The notes below the pieces were generated by a model. The model was not told the origin of the DNA, made no database searches, and saw only the letters and a program-made list of their open reading frames with translations. From Actinoplanes sp. TBRC 11911 (GTDB taxonomy: Bacteria; Actinomycetota; Actinomycetes; Mycobacteriales; Micromonosporaceae): a stretch of DNA of 64,000 nt. Within the stretch, counting starts at the first letter, position 1, and every line of letters begins with the position of its first letter. A program made the translations under genes and the position numbers. The DNA is taken from assembly GCF_012933445.1 (NCBI RefSeq), contig NZ_JABBNC010000005.1:124001-188000 (forward strand), in the 5' to 3' direction. Positions 33,913-42,148 of the stretch are shown here, in pieces.

Positions 33913-35580
33913 GTGGCGACCGACAGCGATTTCTGGGACCGGTTCCGCCGTTGGCGGCGGACGCGCCCGTTCTGGGGCGGCCTGTTCCTGGTGCTGGCGT
34001 CGATCCTTTTCTTTCTGAGCGCCAATCTGCACCCGTTCGGCAACATCCAGATCAACCTGGGCCCGGCCGGATTCCTCTCGTACGTGATCCCCGTGGTGAT
34101 TCTGATGTGCGGGCTGCTCGGCTGGTTCACCCCGGCACAGCGGATCTTCTACGGGGTCATCGCGCTGGTCACCTGCCTGTACTCGCTGGTCAGCCTGAAC
34201 TTCGGCGGGTGGGGCCTGAGCATGTTCGTCGGCTTCGCCGGTGGGGCGTTGCTGATCGCGTGGGGTCCGCCACGGATCAAGCCGGGAGCGGCGACTCCCC
34301 CGCCGCCGACCGGGCATTCCGGAGACGACGCGGTGCCGGAGCCGTCGTCGCCGGAGGCGGTCACCGAGCGGATCGAGACAGCGGGCCATGACGACCGGCC
34401 GACCGAGGATGTCCGGCCGGCGTTCATTCCGGGGATGGAGCCGGAGGAACCGCCACGGGGTGTGTTCCGCGGCAAGGCGCTGGTGGTGGGACTGGCGGCA
34501 GCGGGCCTGGCGGCGAGTTTCCTGGTTGCGGGAGGCTCGCGCCCGGCCCGGGCCGAGGTCGAGTGTCCCGAGGGTTTGCCGTCCCGGTCCACGTCACCGT
34601 CGGCGCCGGCCTCGTCAGCGTCGGCCTCGTCGGCGTCCCCGTCAGCGCCGGCGCCCTCGGATTCGGCAACGCCGTCTGCCTCGCTGGTGTTGCCGGTGGC
34701 CGGGCGCTCGTCGGCGGCGGGCCCCGGGCCGTCGGGAGCTGCCCCGGAGTCGTCCGGGGCAGCCGCATCCCCCTCGCAGGCGCCCCCGGCCGCGGCTGAC
34801 GAGGACGGTCACCCGGTCGTGGACGGGGTCAAGGGCGTCGCCGACGGCGTGGGCGATCTGCTCGGCATCAAGGGCGACGAATCCGCGTCACCCGAGCCGA
34901 GCGTGTCGCCGACGCCGCCGACGGAGCCCACCGCGTCACGCGACACGTCCGGGCCGGGCTCGACCGCGCCGGACCCCACCGGTTCGACCGCTCAGCCGAC
35001 GAAAACGGCCGATCCGAGCGGCGAGCCGTCGAAAACCGCTGGCCCAGCCGCGTCAGCATCGACCCAGGTCACCGCTCCGAGTTCGGCGCCCGAGCCCGAT
35101 CCGAGCGGTTCCGAGCTCCCCTGCCTGGGCCCACGCATCTTCGGCAAGGTGTCCGACGGCGGCGGAATCGGGCTCAACGCCATCAAGCCCGGCCTCATGC
35201 AGGACACCAAGCTGACCCTGATCGACGCGACCTACGAGGGCGTGGCCGACGTCCCGACCCGCGACGGCGGCACCATGAAGGCGCTGCAGTTCAACATGTC
35301 GAAGGCCATCAACGACAACTTCCGCCTGACGATCGACGAGGTGGGCGGCGGCCGGACCCTGTTCAAGGCCAACCAGCTGATCACCGACCAGAACGTGCGT
35401 TTCTACACCCCGAGGTTCGAGGGCAAGTTCGGCGGCCTGATCCCGATGACCTTCACGCCCGAACAACCACCACCGCTGATGCTGCCCAAGATGGTCTTCA
35501 CCGACGTGTCCATCGACCTGGCCCACGTGTACTGCGACACCCTCACAAGCACCCCCCTGAGCATCACCGCGACCGGCTGA
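33913..35580 (+). CDS. DUF6114 membrane protein with long Ser/Pro linker and C-terminal beta domain
   Basis: 555 aa from GTG 33913 with GGAGG 8 bases upstream. Residues about 15-115 hold four membrane segments (GLFLVLASILFFLSANL, GPAGFLSYVIPVVILMCGLLGW, IALVTCLYSLVSLNFGG), the DUF6114 part. A further hydrophobic segment lies near residue 195. A linker of about 200 residues rich in Ser, Ala, Pro and Thr follows. The last 130 residues form a beta-rich domain (KLTLIDATYEGVADVP, FRLTIDEVGGGRTLFKANQL) with two Cys. Typical DUF6114 proteins are much shorter, so the extension makes this a lineage-specific form. It likely pairs with DUF6230; role unknown. Confidence 0.8.
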   Translation: MATDSDFWDRFRRWRRTRPFWGGLFLVLASILFFLSANLHPFGNIQINLGPAGFLSYVIPVVILMCGLLGWFTPAQRIFYGVIALVTCLYSLVSLNFGGWGLSMFVGFAGGALLIAWGPPRIKPGAATPPPPTGHSGDDAVPEPSSPEAVTERIETAGHDDRPTEDVRPAFIPGMEPEEPPRGVFRGKALVVGLAAAGLAASFLVAGGSRPARAEVECPEGLPSRSTSPSAPASSASASSASPSAPAPSDSATPSASLVLPVAGRSSAAGPGPSGAAPESSGAAASPSQAPPAAADEDGHPVVDGVKGVADGVGDLLGIKGDESASPEPSVSPTPPTEPTASRDTSGPGSTAPDPTGSTAQPTKTADPSGEPSKTAGPAASASTQVTAPSSAPEPDPSGSELPCLGPRIFGKVSDGGGIGLNAIKPGLMQDTKLTLIDATYEGVADVPTRDGGTMKALQFNMSKAINDNFRLTIDEVGGGRTLFKANQLITDQNVRFYTPRFEGKFGGLIPMTFTPEQPPPLMLPKMVFTDVSIDLAHVYCDTLTSTPLSITATG

Positions 35581-35582
35581 CA

Positions 35583-37019
35583 TCACGCGGCCCGGATGTT
35601 GTGATTGATCCGGAACATGTTCGACGGGTCGTAGGTTTTCTTGATTCCCACGAGCCTTTCGTACGCCACGGCGTCGTACGCCATCCGCACCGAGGCCGCC
35701 GACGTGTCCTCGGTGGACATGAAGTTCGCGTACATGCCACCGGTCCCCCACGGCGCCATCCGGTCCAGGAACCGTTCCTCGACCGCGCGGATACGCTCGA
35801 TGTCGCCCTCGACCGGCGCCGGGATGCTGGCGATGAACAGGCAGAACTCGGCGTCGCCGCGGTTGCCGACCGCGTTCGGCAGGGCCGGCGGGCGGCTCAG
35901 CGCACCGCCCAGCAGGCGGACCTCGGTCATCATCAGATGGTTCTCGGGCGGCGTGTCCGGACCGGCCAGCGACAGCAGCGTGTCCAGCGCCTGCGGCGAC
36001 AGCTCCCGCAGCAGCGCCGTCCGGTCCACCGCCACGCCCGGCTCGGTCGGGTCGTTGTGGATGGACGCGACGTTCGCGTAGGGCATCTCGGCCACCGTGT
36101 CCAGGAAGGCCGGCGCGGCGGCGCGCAACGGCTCGACCAGCGCGGCCCCCTCGTCCGCGCTGCCGAGGTAGGCGATCCGCAGGTGCAGGGTGAGCCGGCC
36201 CCGCATCGGCTCCGGGACGAACGGCAGGTCGGGCAGCCGCAGCAGGCAGAACGACGTGGAGAGCGACTCCGGCAGATGCTCCACCCACCCGCGCCAGGTC
36301 TCCAGCACGGCCGGCGCGTGCTCGCCGCCGAAGTAGAGCCCTCCCCCGTACAGGCGGGACGCCGGGAACAGGCCGGACTCCAGCTCGGTGACCACGCCGA
36401 AGTTGCCCTTGCCGCCGCGGACCGCCCAGAACAGCTCGGGCTCGCGGTCGGCGGTGACGTGGCGTAGCTGCCCGTCCGCGGTGACGATCTTGAAGGCGCG
36501 GACGTGATCGGCGGCGAAGCCCTTGCTGCGGCCGAAGACCGGGCTGAGTCCTCCGCCGAGCGTGAACCCGACCGACCCGACCAGCGGTGACGATCCCGAG
36601 ATGGCGGCCAGCCCGTGCTCGCCGGCGGCCGGAATGAGCTGGTTCGCACGGACTCCCGCCTGGATACGGGCGTACGGGGCAACGGAGTTGATCTTGATGT
36701 CGGACATCCGACTCGTGTTGATCATCAGGCTGCCGGTGGCCGAGACGACCGCGCCGTGACCGGTCGCGTTGATCGACACCGGGAGCCCGCGACGGCCGGC
36801 GAACCGGACCGCGTTCTGGACGTCCGCGGTGCTCGTGGCCCCGACGACGACCAGCGGGCGGTGCGCGAGAGTGAGATTGAAGGTGGCGGTCTCCGAGGCG
36901 TAGTCATGGTCGACCGGGATCAGGACGGGCCCGTCGATGTGGGTGTCGAGCCAGGTACGGTCGGCTCGGTCCAGCGCCGGCGTCTGGTTGTGCGAAGTGC
37001 TTGTCACGGGAGCCAGCAT
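35583..37019 (-). CDS. FAD-binding oxidoreductase with BBE domain
   Basis: 478 aa from ATG 37019; ATG 37043 and a GTG further in are alternatives and none has a good ribosome binding site. The FAD domain has RGLPVSINATGHGAVV, where the His can carry FAD covalently, and SSPLVGSVGFTLGGGLSPVFGRSKGFAADHV. The C terminus ends in the berberine-bridge motif YDPSNMFRINHNI. The Cys of bicovalent members is not evident. Such enzymes oxidise alcohols, sugars or alkaloid-like compounds with O2. It is divergent from a LuxR-type regulator, its probable controller. It converges with DUF6114 two bases apart. Confidence 0.9.
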   Translation of the reverse strand: MLAPVTSTSHNQTPALDRADRTWLDTHIDGPVLIPVDHDYASETATFNLTLAHRPLVVVGATSTADVQNAVRFAGRRGLPVSINATGHGAVVSATGSLMINTSRMSDIKINSVAPYARIQAGVRANQLIPAAGEHGLAAISGSSPLVGSVGFTLGGGLSPVFGRSKGFAADHVRAFKIVTADGQLRHVTADREPELFWAVRGGKGNFGVVTELESGLFPASRLYGGGLYFGGEHAPAVLETWRGWVEHLPESLSTSFCLLRLPDLPFVPEPMRGRLTLHLRIAYLGSADEGAALVEPLRAAAPAFLDTVAEMPYANVASIHNDPTEPGVAVDRTALLRELSPQALDTLLSLAGPDTPPENHLMMTEVRLLGGALSRPPALPNAVGNRGDAEFCLFIASIPAPVEGDIERIRAVEERFLDRMAPWGTGGMYANFMSTEDTSAASVRMAYDAVAYERLVGIKKTYDPSNMFRINHNIRAA

Positions 37020-37097
37020 TCGTTGCCCGCGCGGGTTCTCCATCGGTATCGCGACTGCATCGACGCGGAGCGAACGCGACATGTACGGAAGGTGACG

Positions 37098-39746
37098 ATG
37101 GTTCCCGGAAGAACACCGGAGATGACGGCCCTCGCCGAGGCGAAGGTGCTGCTCCTGCGGGGTGAGCCCGGCATCGGCAAGTCTCATCTGCTGGCCGCGG
37201 CGGCCGACGACGCCCGCTCCCGCGGCGCCCAGGTGCTGTCGGCGACCGGCGTGCCCTCCGAGGCGCACCTGCCGTTCGCCGGTCTGCATCAGCTCCTGCG
37301 TCCACTGCTCCCGTGCGTACGGGATCTGCCCGAACCGCACCGCGCGGCGCTGCTAGCCGCGTTCGGGATGACGGCCGGCCCGCAGACGTTCTTCTTCGTC
37401 GCGCTGGCGACCCTCGAGCTGCTGGCCGACGCCGCCGCCCGCACCCCCGTCGTGGTGGTGGCCGACGACGTGCACTGGCTGGACCAGGCCACCGTCGAGG
37501 TGCTCGCGTTCGTCGCCCGCCGGATCGCCGCGGAACCGATCACCCTGTGGGCCGCCACCCGCACCGGCGACCCGGTCCCTTGGAAAGTCCCCGAGCTCAC
37601 CGTGTCCGGACTGGACGACGACACCGCCCGGCGGCTGCTCGACCGGCACGCCGGCGGACTGACCGCGACCACCCGGGAACGGCTGCTGACCGAGGCGGCC
37701 GGCAACCCCCTGGCGCTGATCGAGCTGCCCGTGGCGGCCCGCGCCCGGCGGCTCGACGACGTCGCCGTCGCGCCCGCGATGCTGCCGCTGACCGACCGGC
37801 TGGAGGCCGCGTTCGCCGGCCGGCTGGCCGAGCTGCCCGACGCGACGAACGCGTTGCTGCTGGCGGTGGCCCTGGACGACGGCTGCGGCACGTCGTCCGA
37901 GATCCTGGCCGCGGCCCGGACCACCGAGGCGTCGTTCCAGCCTGCCGAGGCCGCCGGACTGATCAGCCTGACCGGCGGGCGGGTCCGGTTCCGGCACCCC
38001 CTCGTCCGGACCGCCGTCTATCACCGTGCGGGCGAGGCGGACCGTCGTGGCGCCCACGCGGCGTGGGCCGACGTGGTGACCGACCGGCCGGAGCGGCAGC
38101 TCTGGCACCGGGCCGCCGCCGCGACCGGCCCCGACGACGCGATCGCCGACGCGCTGGAACGGCGGGCCGAGCAGGAGCGCGGCCGGGGCGCCCTGGCCGG
38201 CGCGATCGAGATCATGGACCGCGCGGCCCGGCTCACGCCGCCGTCCGGACGCCGTGCCGGCCGCCTGCTGGACGCCGCCGATCTGGCCTTCGAGCTGGGC
38301 CGGCACCGCCTGGTCCGGGGCCTGGTCGAGGAGGCCGGCCCGCTGCTGGCCGAACCCCGGGAACGGGCCCGTCACCTGCAGTTGCGCGACATTCTGGACG
38401 ACGGGCGGCCCGGCGACGTGGCCGGCATCCGGACGATGGTCGAGCAGGTGCGGCGCATGCGGGCGGACGGCGACCCCGGCCTGGCTCGCCGGCTGCTGAT
38501 CGCCGCGGCACGGCGCTGCTGGTGGACCGATCCCGGCCCGGCCGACCGGCACCTGATCGCCGCGTGGGCCGACGACCTGCCGACCGACGAACGCCTCGTG
38601 GTCCTGGCCCTGACCGAACCGATCGAGCAGGGCAGCCGGATCATCGCCGCGCTCACCGATCATCGCGACCAAGCCGAACCGGCCCTGCGGGTGATCGCCG
38701 CGTACATCGTGGGCGACTTCGAGCGCTGCGTACGGCTGGCCGGGCCCGCCGCGGACGGCTTGCGTGCGCAGGCCCGGCTCGCGCTTCTGGTGCAGGTGCT
38801 GACGCTCGCGGCCAGCGCGGCCATGCACATGGGTGCCTGGTCACGCGCGGCGACGACGGCTGCCGAGGCGGTGCGGCTTGGCGTCGAGACGGGCCAGCCG
38901 GTCTGGACCGTGGCGGCCCGGCACGTCGATGCCGCGATGGCCGGGCTGCGGGGCGACGCGGTCCGGGCCGGTGAGCAGCTCGCGCTGATCGTCGGCGAGG
39001 ACGAGATGTCGGGCGTGGTGCCGTCGGCCGCGCATCAGTCGCGCGGGCTGGCCGCCTTGGCTGCCGGTGACTACGCCGAGGCGTACCGGGAATTGCGGCC
39101 GATCTTCGACTCGTCGCATCCGGCCTATCACCGCGCGCTGCGCTGCTGGCTGGTCGGCTATCTGGCCGAGGCGGCGGTTCATTGCCGCCGCGCCGACGAC
39201 GCCCGGCAGGTGGTGGCCGACCTGAGCACCCTGGCCGGCATCACCTCGTCGCCGGCCTTGCAGATCTCCCTCCGGTACGCCCGTGCGGTGCTCGCCGACG
39301 ACGAGAAGCTCTACCGCGAGGCCCTTGACCAGCACCCGCCGCACTGGCCGTTCCAGCGCGCCCGGCTCGAGCTGGCCTTCGGCACGTGGCTGCGCCGCCA
39401 ACGCCGGATCGCCGAGTCACGAGACCCCTTGCGTACGGCCCGCGACCTCTTCGACCGCATCGACGCCCCCGGCTGGAGCGAACGCGCCCGCCAGGAACTG
39501 CGCGCCACCGGCGAGAGCAGCCAGCAGCCCGAGCGTGGCGCGTGGCAGCGACTCTCACCGCAGGAGCTGCAGATCGCGACCATGGCGGCCGAGGGCCTGT
39601 CGAACCGCGAGATCGGCCAGCGCCTCTACGTGTCGCACCGGACGGTGGGCTCGCACCTGTACCGGCTGTTCCCGAAGCTCGGCATCACGTCGCGCGCCCA
39701 GCTCAGGGACGCGCTCGCCGCGTGGGTCGCGGACGGGCGCGAGTGA
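37098..39746 (+). CDS. Large LuxR-family (LAL-type) ATP-binding regulator
   Basis: 882 aa from ATG 37098. Walker A is GEPGIGKSHLL at about residues 23-33 and the Walker B region is VVVVADDVHWLDQATVE. The middle is an alpha-helical TPR-like region and the C terminus is a LuxR helix-turn-helix (LSPQELQIATMAAEGLSNRE, YVSHRTVGSHLYRLF). LAL regulators use ATP binding and a ligand to activate transcription. The N terminus is about 15 residues shorter than usual; the family opening with a RE-x-E-L motif is not seen upstream of the Walker A. It is divergent from the BBE oxidoreductase across about 80 bases. A repeat array follows the stop. Confidence 0.88.
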   Translation: MVPGRTPEMTALAEAKVLLLRGEPGIGKSHLLAAAADDARSRGAQVLSATGVPSEAHLPFAGLHQLLRPLLPCVRDLPEPHRAALLAAFGMTAGPQTFFFVALATLELLADAAARTPVVVVADDVHWLDQATVEVLAFVARRIAAEPITLWAATRTGDPVPWKVPELTVSGLDDDTARRLLDRHAGGLTATTRERLLTEAAGNPLALIELPVAARARRLDDVAVAPAMLPLTDRLEAAFAGRLAELPDATNALLLAVALDDGCGTSSEILAAARTTEASFQPAEAAGLISLTGGRVRFRHPLVRTAVYHRAGEADRRGAHAAWADVVTDRPERQLWHRAAAATGPDDAIADALERRAEQERGRGALAGAIEIMDRAARLTPPSGRRAGRLLDAADLAFELGRHRLVRGLVEEAGPLLAEPRERARHLQLRDILDDGRPGDVAGIRTMVEQVRRMRADGDPGLARRLLIAAARRCWWTDPGPADRHLIAAWADDLPTDERLVVLALTEPIEQGSRIIAALTDHRDQAEPALRVIAAYIVGDFERCVRLAGPAADGLRAQARLALLVQVLTLAASAAMHMGAWSRAATTAAEAVRLGVETGQPVWTVAARHVDAAMAGLRGDAVRAGEQLALIVGEDEMSGVVPSAAHQSRGLAALAAGDYAEAYRELRPIFDSSHPAYHRALRCWLVGYLAEAAVHCRRADDARQVVADLSTLAGITSSPALQISLRYARAVLADDEKLYREALDQHPPHWPFQRARLELAFGTWLRRQRRIAESRDPLRTARDLFDRIDAPGWSERARQELRATGESSQQPERGAWQRLSPQELQIATMAAEGLSNREIGQRLYVSHRTVGSHLYRLFPKLGITSRAQLRDALAAWVADGRE

Positions 39747-39768
39747 TGTCGCGGCGGGGTGCCGGCCC

Positions 39769-39890
39769 GTCAGGCCGCGCGGCGCCCTCGCCACCCGCCA
39801 CGACGATGCCCACCGGTCAGCTCGCGCGGCGCCCTCGCCACCCGCCACAACAATGCCCACCGGTCAGCTCGCGCGGCGCCCTCGCCATTC
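39769..39890. repeat. 47-bp tandem repeats carrying the 3' end of the DUF1992 gene
   Basis: The boundary GCGCGGCGCCCTCGCCA recurs at 39777, 39824 and 39871, exactly 47 bases apart. Each unit includes the stop codon (TCA on the plus strand at 39770-39772, 39817-39819, 39864-39866) and the last few codons of the minus-strand DUF1992 gene. The gene end was thus duplicated twice downstream of the working stop. Confidence 0.9.
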
Positions 39891-40253
39891 GGCCAGGACG
39901 GTGTCGGCGTCGATCGGCGGGAGCAGCACCGGCGGCCCGTCCATCAGGCCGACGCGCGCCTGGTGGATCCGGGCGTTCAGCTCGGCAACCCGATCACGGA
40001 CCTCGCTCTCGCTGCGCAGCCGGTCGACGATCGCGTCGAGGTCCTCGACCTCGCGCCGCAACGCCAGGCTGGGCGGGATCACCCCGGACGTGGCCCCCTC
40101 ACGCTGAAGCCAGTCCTTCACCCACCAGTCGTCCTCGTACTCCCTGCCCTGATCGGGAAGCGGTTTGCCGGTGCCGGCGAGGTTGTCGAACTCGCCACGC
40201 TCGGCCGCCTCACGAAGCTGCCGATCGATCGAGGACTCGTACCAATGCACCAT
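39864..40253 (-). CDS. DUF1992 family protein (DnaJC28-like conserved domain)
   Basis: 129 aa from ATG 40253. The N-terminal 65 residues, WYESSIDRQLREAAERGEFDNL followed by AGTGKPLPD and DDWWVKDWLQREG, are the diagnostic DUF1992 motif. The rest is a helical segment ending in VLAEWRGRRAS. The domain is found in DnaJ-homologue C28 proteins of eukaryotes and in bacterial stand-alone proteins of unknown function. It is a single gene here. Its last codons and stop recur twice downstream in a 47-bp tandem array. Confidence 0.88.
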   Translation of the reverse strand: MVHWYESSIDRQLREAAERGEFDNLAGTGKPLPDQGREYEDDWWVKDWLQREGATSGVIPPSLALRREVEDLDAIVDRLRSESEVRDRVAELNARIHQARVGLMDGPPVLLPPIDADTVLAEWRGRRAS

Positions 40254-40366
40254 GAGCCAATTCTAAGAGCGGCACCCCTCCTCTCCCACCTCGACGCCCA
40301 TCGATCCGTGAGGCCCACGCGGGCCCGAACCGGACGCGTCCCACCCAGTGACTTTTGTGCTCCTGG

Positions 40367-40864
40367 TCAGCTCATCACCGGTGGGCTCGACCACTTGTGG
40401 CCGCCGTGACCCAGCTCGCTGTCCAATGTCTCCTGGGCCATCCGCATCATGTCCTCGTAGCGCGGCTCGCTCATCCGGGCGGCCATCACGTCGGGCTCGA
40501 CGTCCTCCACGTGCTGGACCACCCACCAGATGTTGCCGAGCGGGTCGCGCACCCGGCCGCCGCGGTCGCCCCAGGCGCTGTCGCTCATCGGCGTCACGAC
40601 CTTCGCGCCGGCCTCGACCGCGCGCACGAACGTCGCCTCGACGTCGTCGACGAAGACGCGCAGCATGCTGAACGTGTCGGGCCAGTCCGGCTGGGCGTCG
40701 AAGGCCAGCAGCGTGGACTCGCCGACCCGGATCTCGGCATGGCCCACGCCGCCGTCCTTGGTTTCGATGCAAGCCAGCCGCTCACCTCGGAACACGGTGC
40801 TGATGAAGTCGAGCAGGCGTCTCGTGTCGCGGGACACCAGCCACGTCTGAACGGTCTCGCTCAT
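40367..40864 (-). CDS. VOC-superfamily (PhnB/glyoxalase-like) protein
   Basis: 165 aa from ATG 40864 with AGGAGAT 6 bases upstream. It begins VQTWLVSRDTRRLLDFI and carries HAEIRVGESTLLAFDAQPDW and DRGGRVRDPLGNIWWVVQHVED, a PhnB-like VOC fold with the conserved DPxGNxW motif. The last 45 residues are helical and end GGHKWSSPPVMS. Members bind small ligands and metals with varied roles; none can be named here. It is divergent from the DUF2277 gene, with two inverted repeats in the 145-base gap. Confidence 0.88.
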   Translation of the reverse strand: MSETVQTWLVSRDTRRLLDFISTVFRGERLACIETKDGGVGHAEIRVGESTLLAFDAQPDWPDTFSMLRVFVDDVEATFVRAVEAGAKVVTPMSDSAWGDRGGRVRDPLGNIWWVVQHVEDVEPDVMAARMSEPRYEDMMRMAQETLDSELGHGGHKWSSPPVMS

Positions 40865-40875
40865 CGGGATCTCCT

Positions 40876-40963
40876 GACGGTCGAATGGGGTCTGACCGTC
40901 AGCATGCCATCGGGGTACGACACTTTTCGCGGCTCGGCGGCGGACCCGTATTTGTCGTACCCC
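40876..40963. promoter_or_regulatory. Two inverted repeats between the VOC and DUF2277 genes
   Basis: GACGGTC (40876-40882) pairs with GACCGTC (40894-40900). A longer dyad, GGGGTACGACA (40912-40922) with TGTCGTACCCC (40953-40963), is perfect over 11 bases with 30 bases between. Both lie in the divergent promoter gap and may be operator sites; no regulator is adjacent. Confidence 0.5.
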
Positions 40964-41009
40964 AGGCGTACGTTGGGGAAAGCTTTTGATCGAGGAGAGG
41001 ACGAGAAGG

Positions 41010-41282
41010 ATGTGCCGCAACATTCATCAGCTGCACAATTTCGAACCGCCCGCGACTCATGACGAGATCCACGCGGCCGCTTTGCAGTATGTGCGGAAGG
41101 TGGCCGGGTCGACGCGGCCGTCGCAGGCGAATCAGGAGGTGTTCGACCGTGCCGTGGCGGCGGTCGCGGCGGCCACCGCCGACCTGCTGGGCGAGCTGGT
41201 GACGACGGCGGCGCCGCGAAATCGCGAGGTGGAGGCGGCCAAGGCGCGGGCCAGGGCGGAGAAACGATACGCGTCCAGCTGA
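41010..41282 (+). CDS. DUF2277 family protein
   Basis: 90 aa from ATG 41010, with GAGAAGG just upstream. The start MCRNIHQLHNFEPPATHDEI is the hallmark of DUF2277, and AALQYVRKVAGSTRPSQAN follows the family pattern. It is a small helical protein, frequent in actinobacteria and proteobacteria, of unknown function; the MCRNI start with a conserved Cys has led to suggestions of metal or DNA contact, but nothing here proves that. It lies between VOC and hemerythrin genes and converges with the latter. Confidence 0.88.
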   Translation: MCRNIHQLHNFEPPATHDEIHAAALQYVRKVAGSTRPSQANQEVFDRAVAAVAAATADLLGELVTTAAPRNREVEAAKARARAEKRYASS

Positions 41283-41298
41283 GCCGGCCCGCGGCGCG

Positions 41299-41802
41299 TC
41301 AGCTGTTCTCGTCGATGTATTTCCGCGGGTCCTTGTCGGCGAACGACAATCCCTGGCCTTGCGGGTGCTCGCCGAAGAAGGTCAGCCAGCGCGTGCCGAG
41401 TTCGCGGCGCAATTCGAGGCTGGCGTGCTTGCGGAAATCCGGGAGGACCTCGTCTTCCTCCTCGCGCAGATGATCGCTGTTCTCGGTGCGCGCCGTCCAC
41501 ACGCCGCGCCACCATTCGTCGGATCCGACGGGGTGCCGGTTCGCCTCTTCGATGCCGTCCCGGATCTTGTTGTGGTCGCGAATGGCGTCGTCGGTCTCTT
41601 CCTCGGCTTCGCCGCCACCCGCGTCGGTCAGCAGGTGCGGATAGAGGATCTCTTCCTCGGCGTCCGCGTGAATGTCGAGGTGCAGCGCGAGGGGGCCCCA
41701 GATCGCCGCGAGCTCTTCCGGCGTGCGCGCGTCGTCCAGCCGCGCGAACCCGACCCGAAACCGATGGTGATCCTCGAGGATGAGGGCGGTGATGTCGTCC
41801 AT
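41299..41802 (-). CDS. Hemerythrin HHE cation-binding domain protein
   Basis: 167 aa from ATG 41802. Metal-ligand motifs of the four-helix hemerythrin fold are seen: ILEDHHRFR near residue 10, HLDIHADAEEEILYPHL near 45, DAIRDHNKIRDG near 80 and HLREEEDEVLPDF near 120. Such proteins bind a diiron centre and sense or buffer O2, NO or iron. It is a single gene; nothing nearby indicates its partner. Upstream of its start lies a long 16-bp repeat array, leaving about 60 bases of ordinary sequence for a promoter. Confidence 0.88.
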   Translation of the reverse strand: MDDITALILEDHHRFRVGFARLDDARTPEELAAIWGPLALHLDIHADAEEEILYPHLLTDAGGGEAEEETDDAIRDHNKIRDGIEEANRHPVGSDEWWRGVWTARTENSDHLREEEDEVLPDFRKHASLELRRELGTRWLTFFGEHPQGQGLSFADKDPRKYIDENS

Positions 41803-41936
41803 GCCAGCACCGTACGCCGAAGCCCAGCCCCCGCCGGCGGACCGCCACCACCCGCGAAGCGACACGACCCCCGGAGCGCCACGACCGGCGCGCCACCACT
41901 ATCCGCGGAGCGCCGCGACCGGCGCGCCGGGAACGA
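41803..41936. other. Upstream region of the hemerythrin gene with imperfect direct repeats
   Basis: No gene. Imperfect repeats of about 30-36 bases built on GAGCGCCACGACCGGCGCGCC and a CCACCACxxxCCGCG core occur at about 41842-41928 and lead into the 16-bp array. Confidence 0.5.
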
Positions 41937-42080
41937 GGAACGCCGAGAGCGCGGAACGCCGGGAACGAGGAACGCCGGGAACGAGGAACGCCGGGAACGC
42001 GGAACGCCGGGAACGCGGAACGCCGGGAACGCGGAACGCCGGGAACGAGGAACGCCGGGAACGCGGAACGCCGGGAACGA
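41937..42080. repeat. Nine 16-bp tandem repeats between the hemerythrin and YcnI genes
   Basis: Exactly nine units of GGAACGCCGGGAACGM (M is A or C) plus a partial copy before them. Only the first full unit is strongly diverged. The unit is not a multiple of three and no gene crosses it. It ends 20 bases before the YcnI terminator. Confidence 0.95.
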
Positions 42081-42099
42081 GAGTCTGTCTGACGAAAAC

Positions 42100-42132
42100 G
42101 CGGCCGGGAGCGGAAATCCCGCCGCCGGCCGC
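42100..42132 (-). terminator. Terminator of the YcnI gene
   Basis: GCGGCCGG (42100-42107) and CCGGCCGC (42125-42132), with further pairing inside, form a stem downstream of the YcnI stop. On the minus strand it is followed by GTTTTCGTC, a short U-tract. Confidence 0.75.
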
Positions 42133-42148
42133 GCTGTGTGAACTCGTT

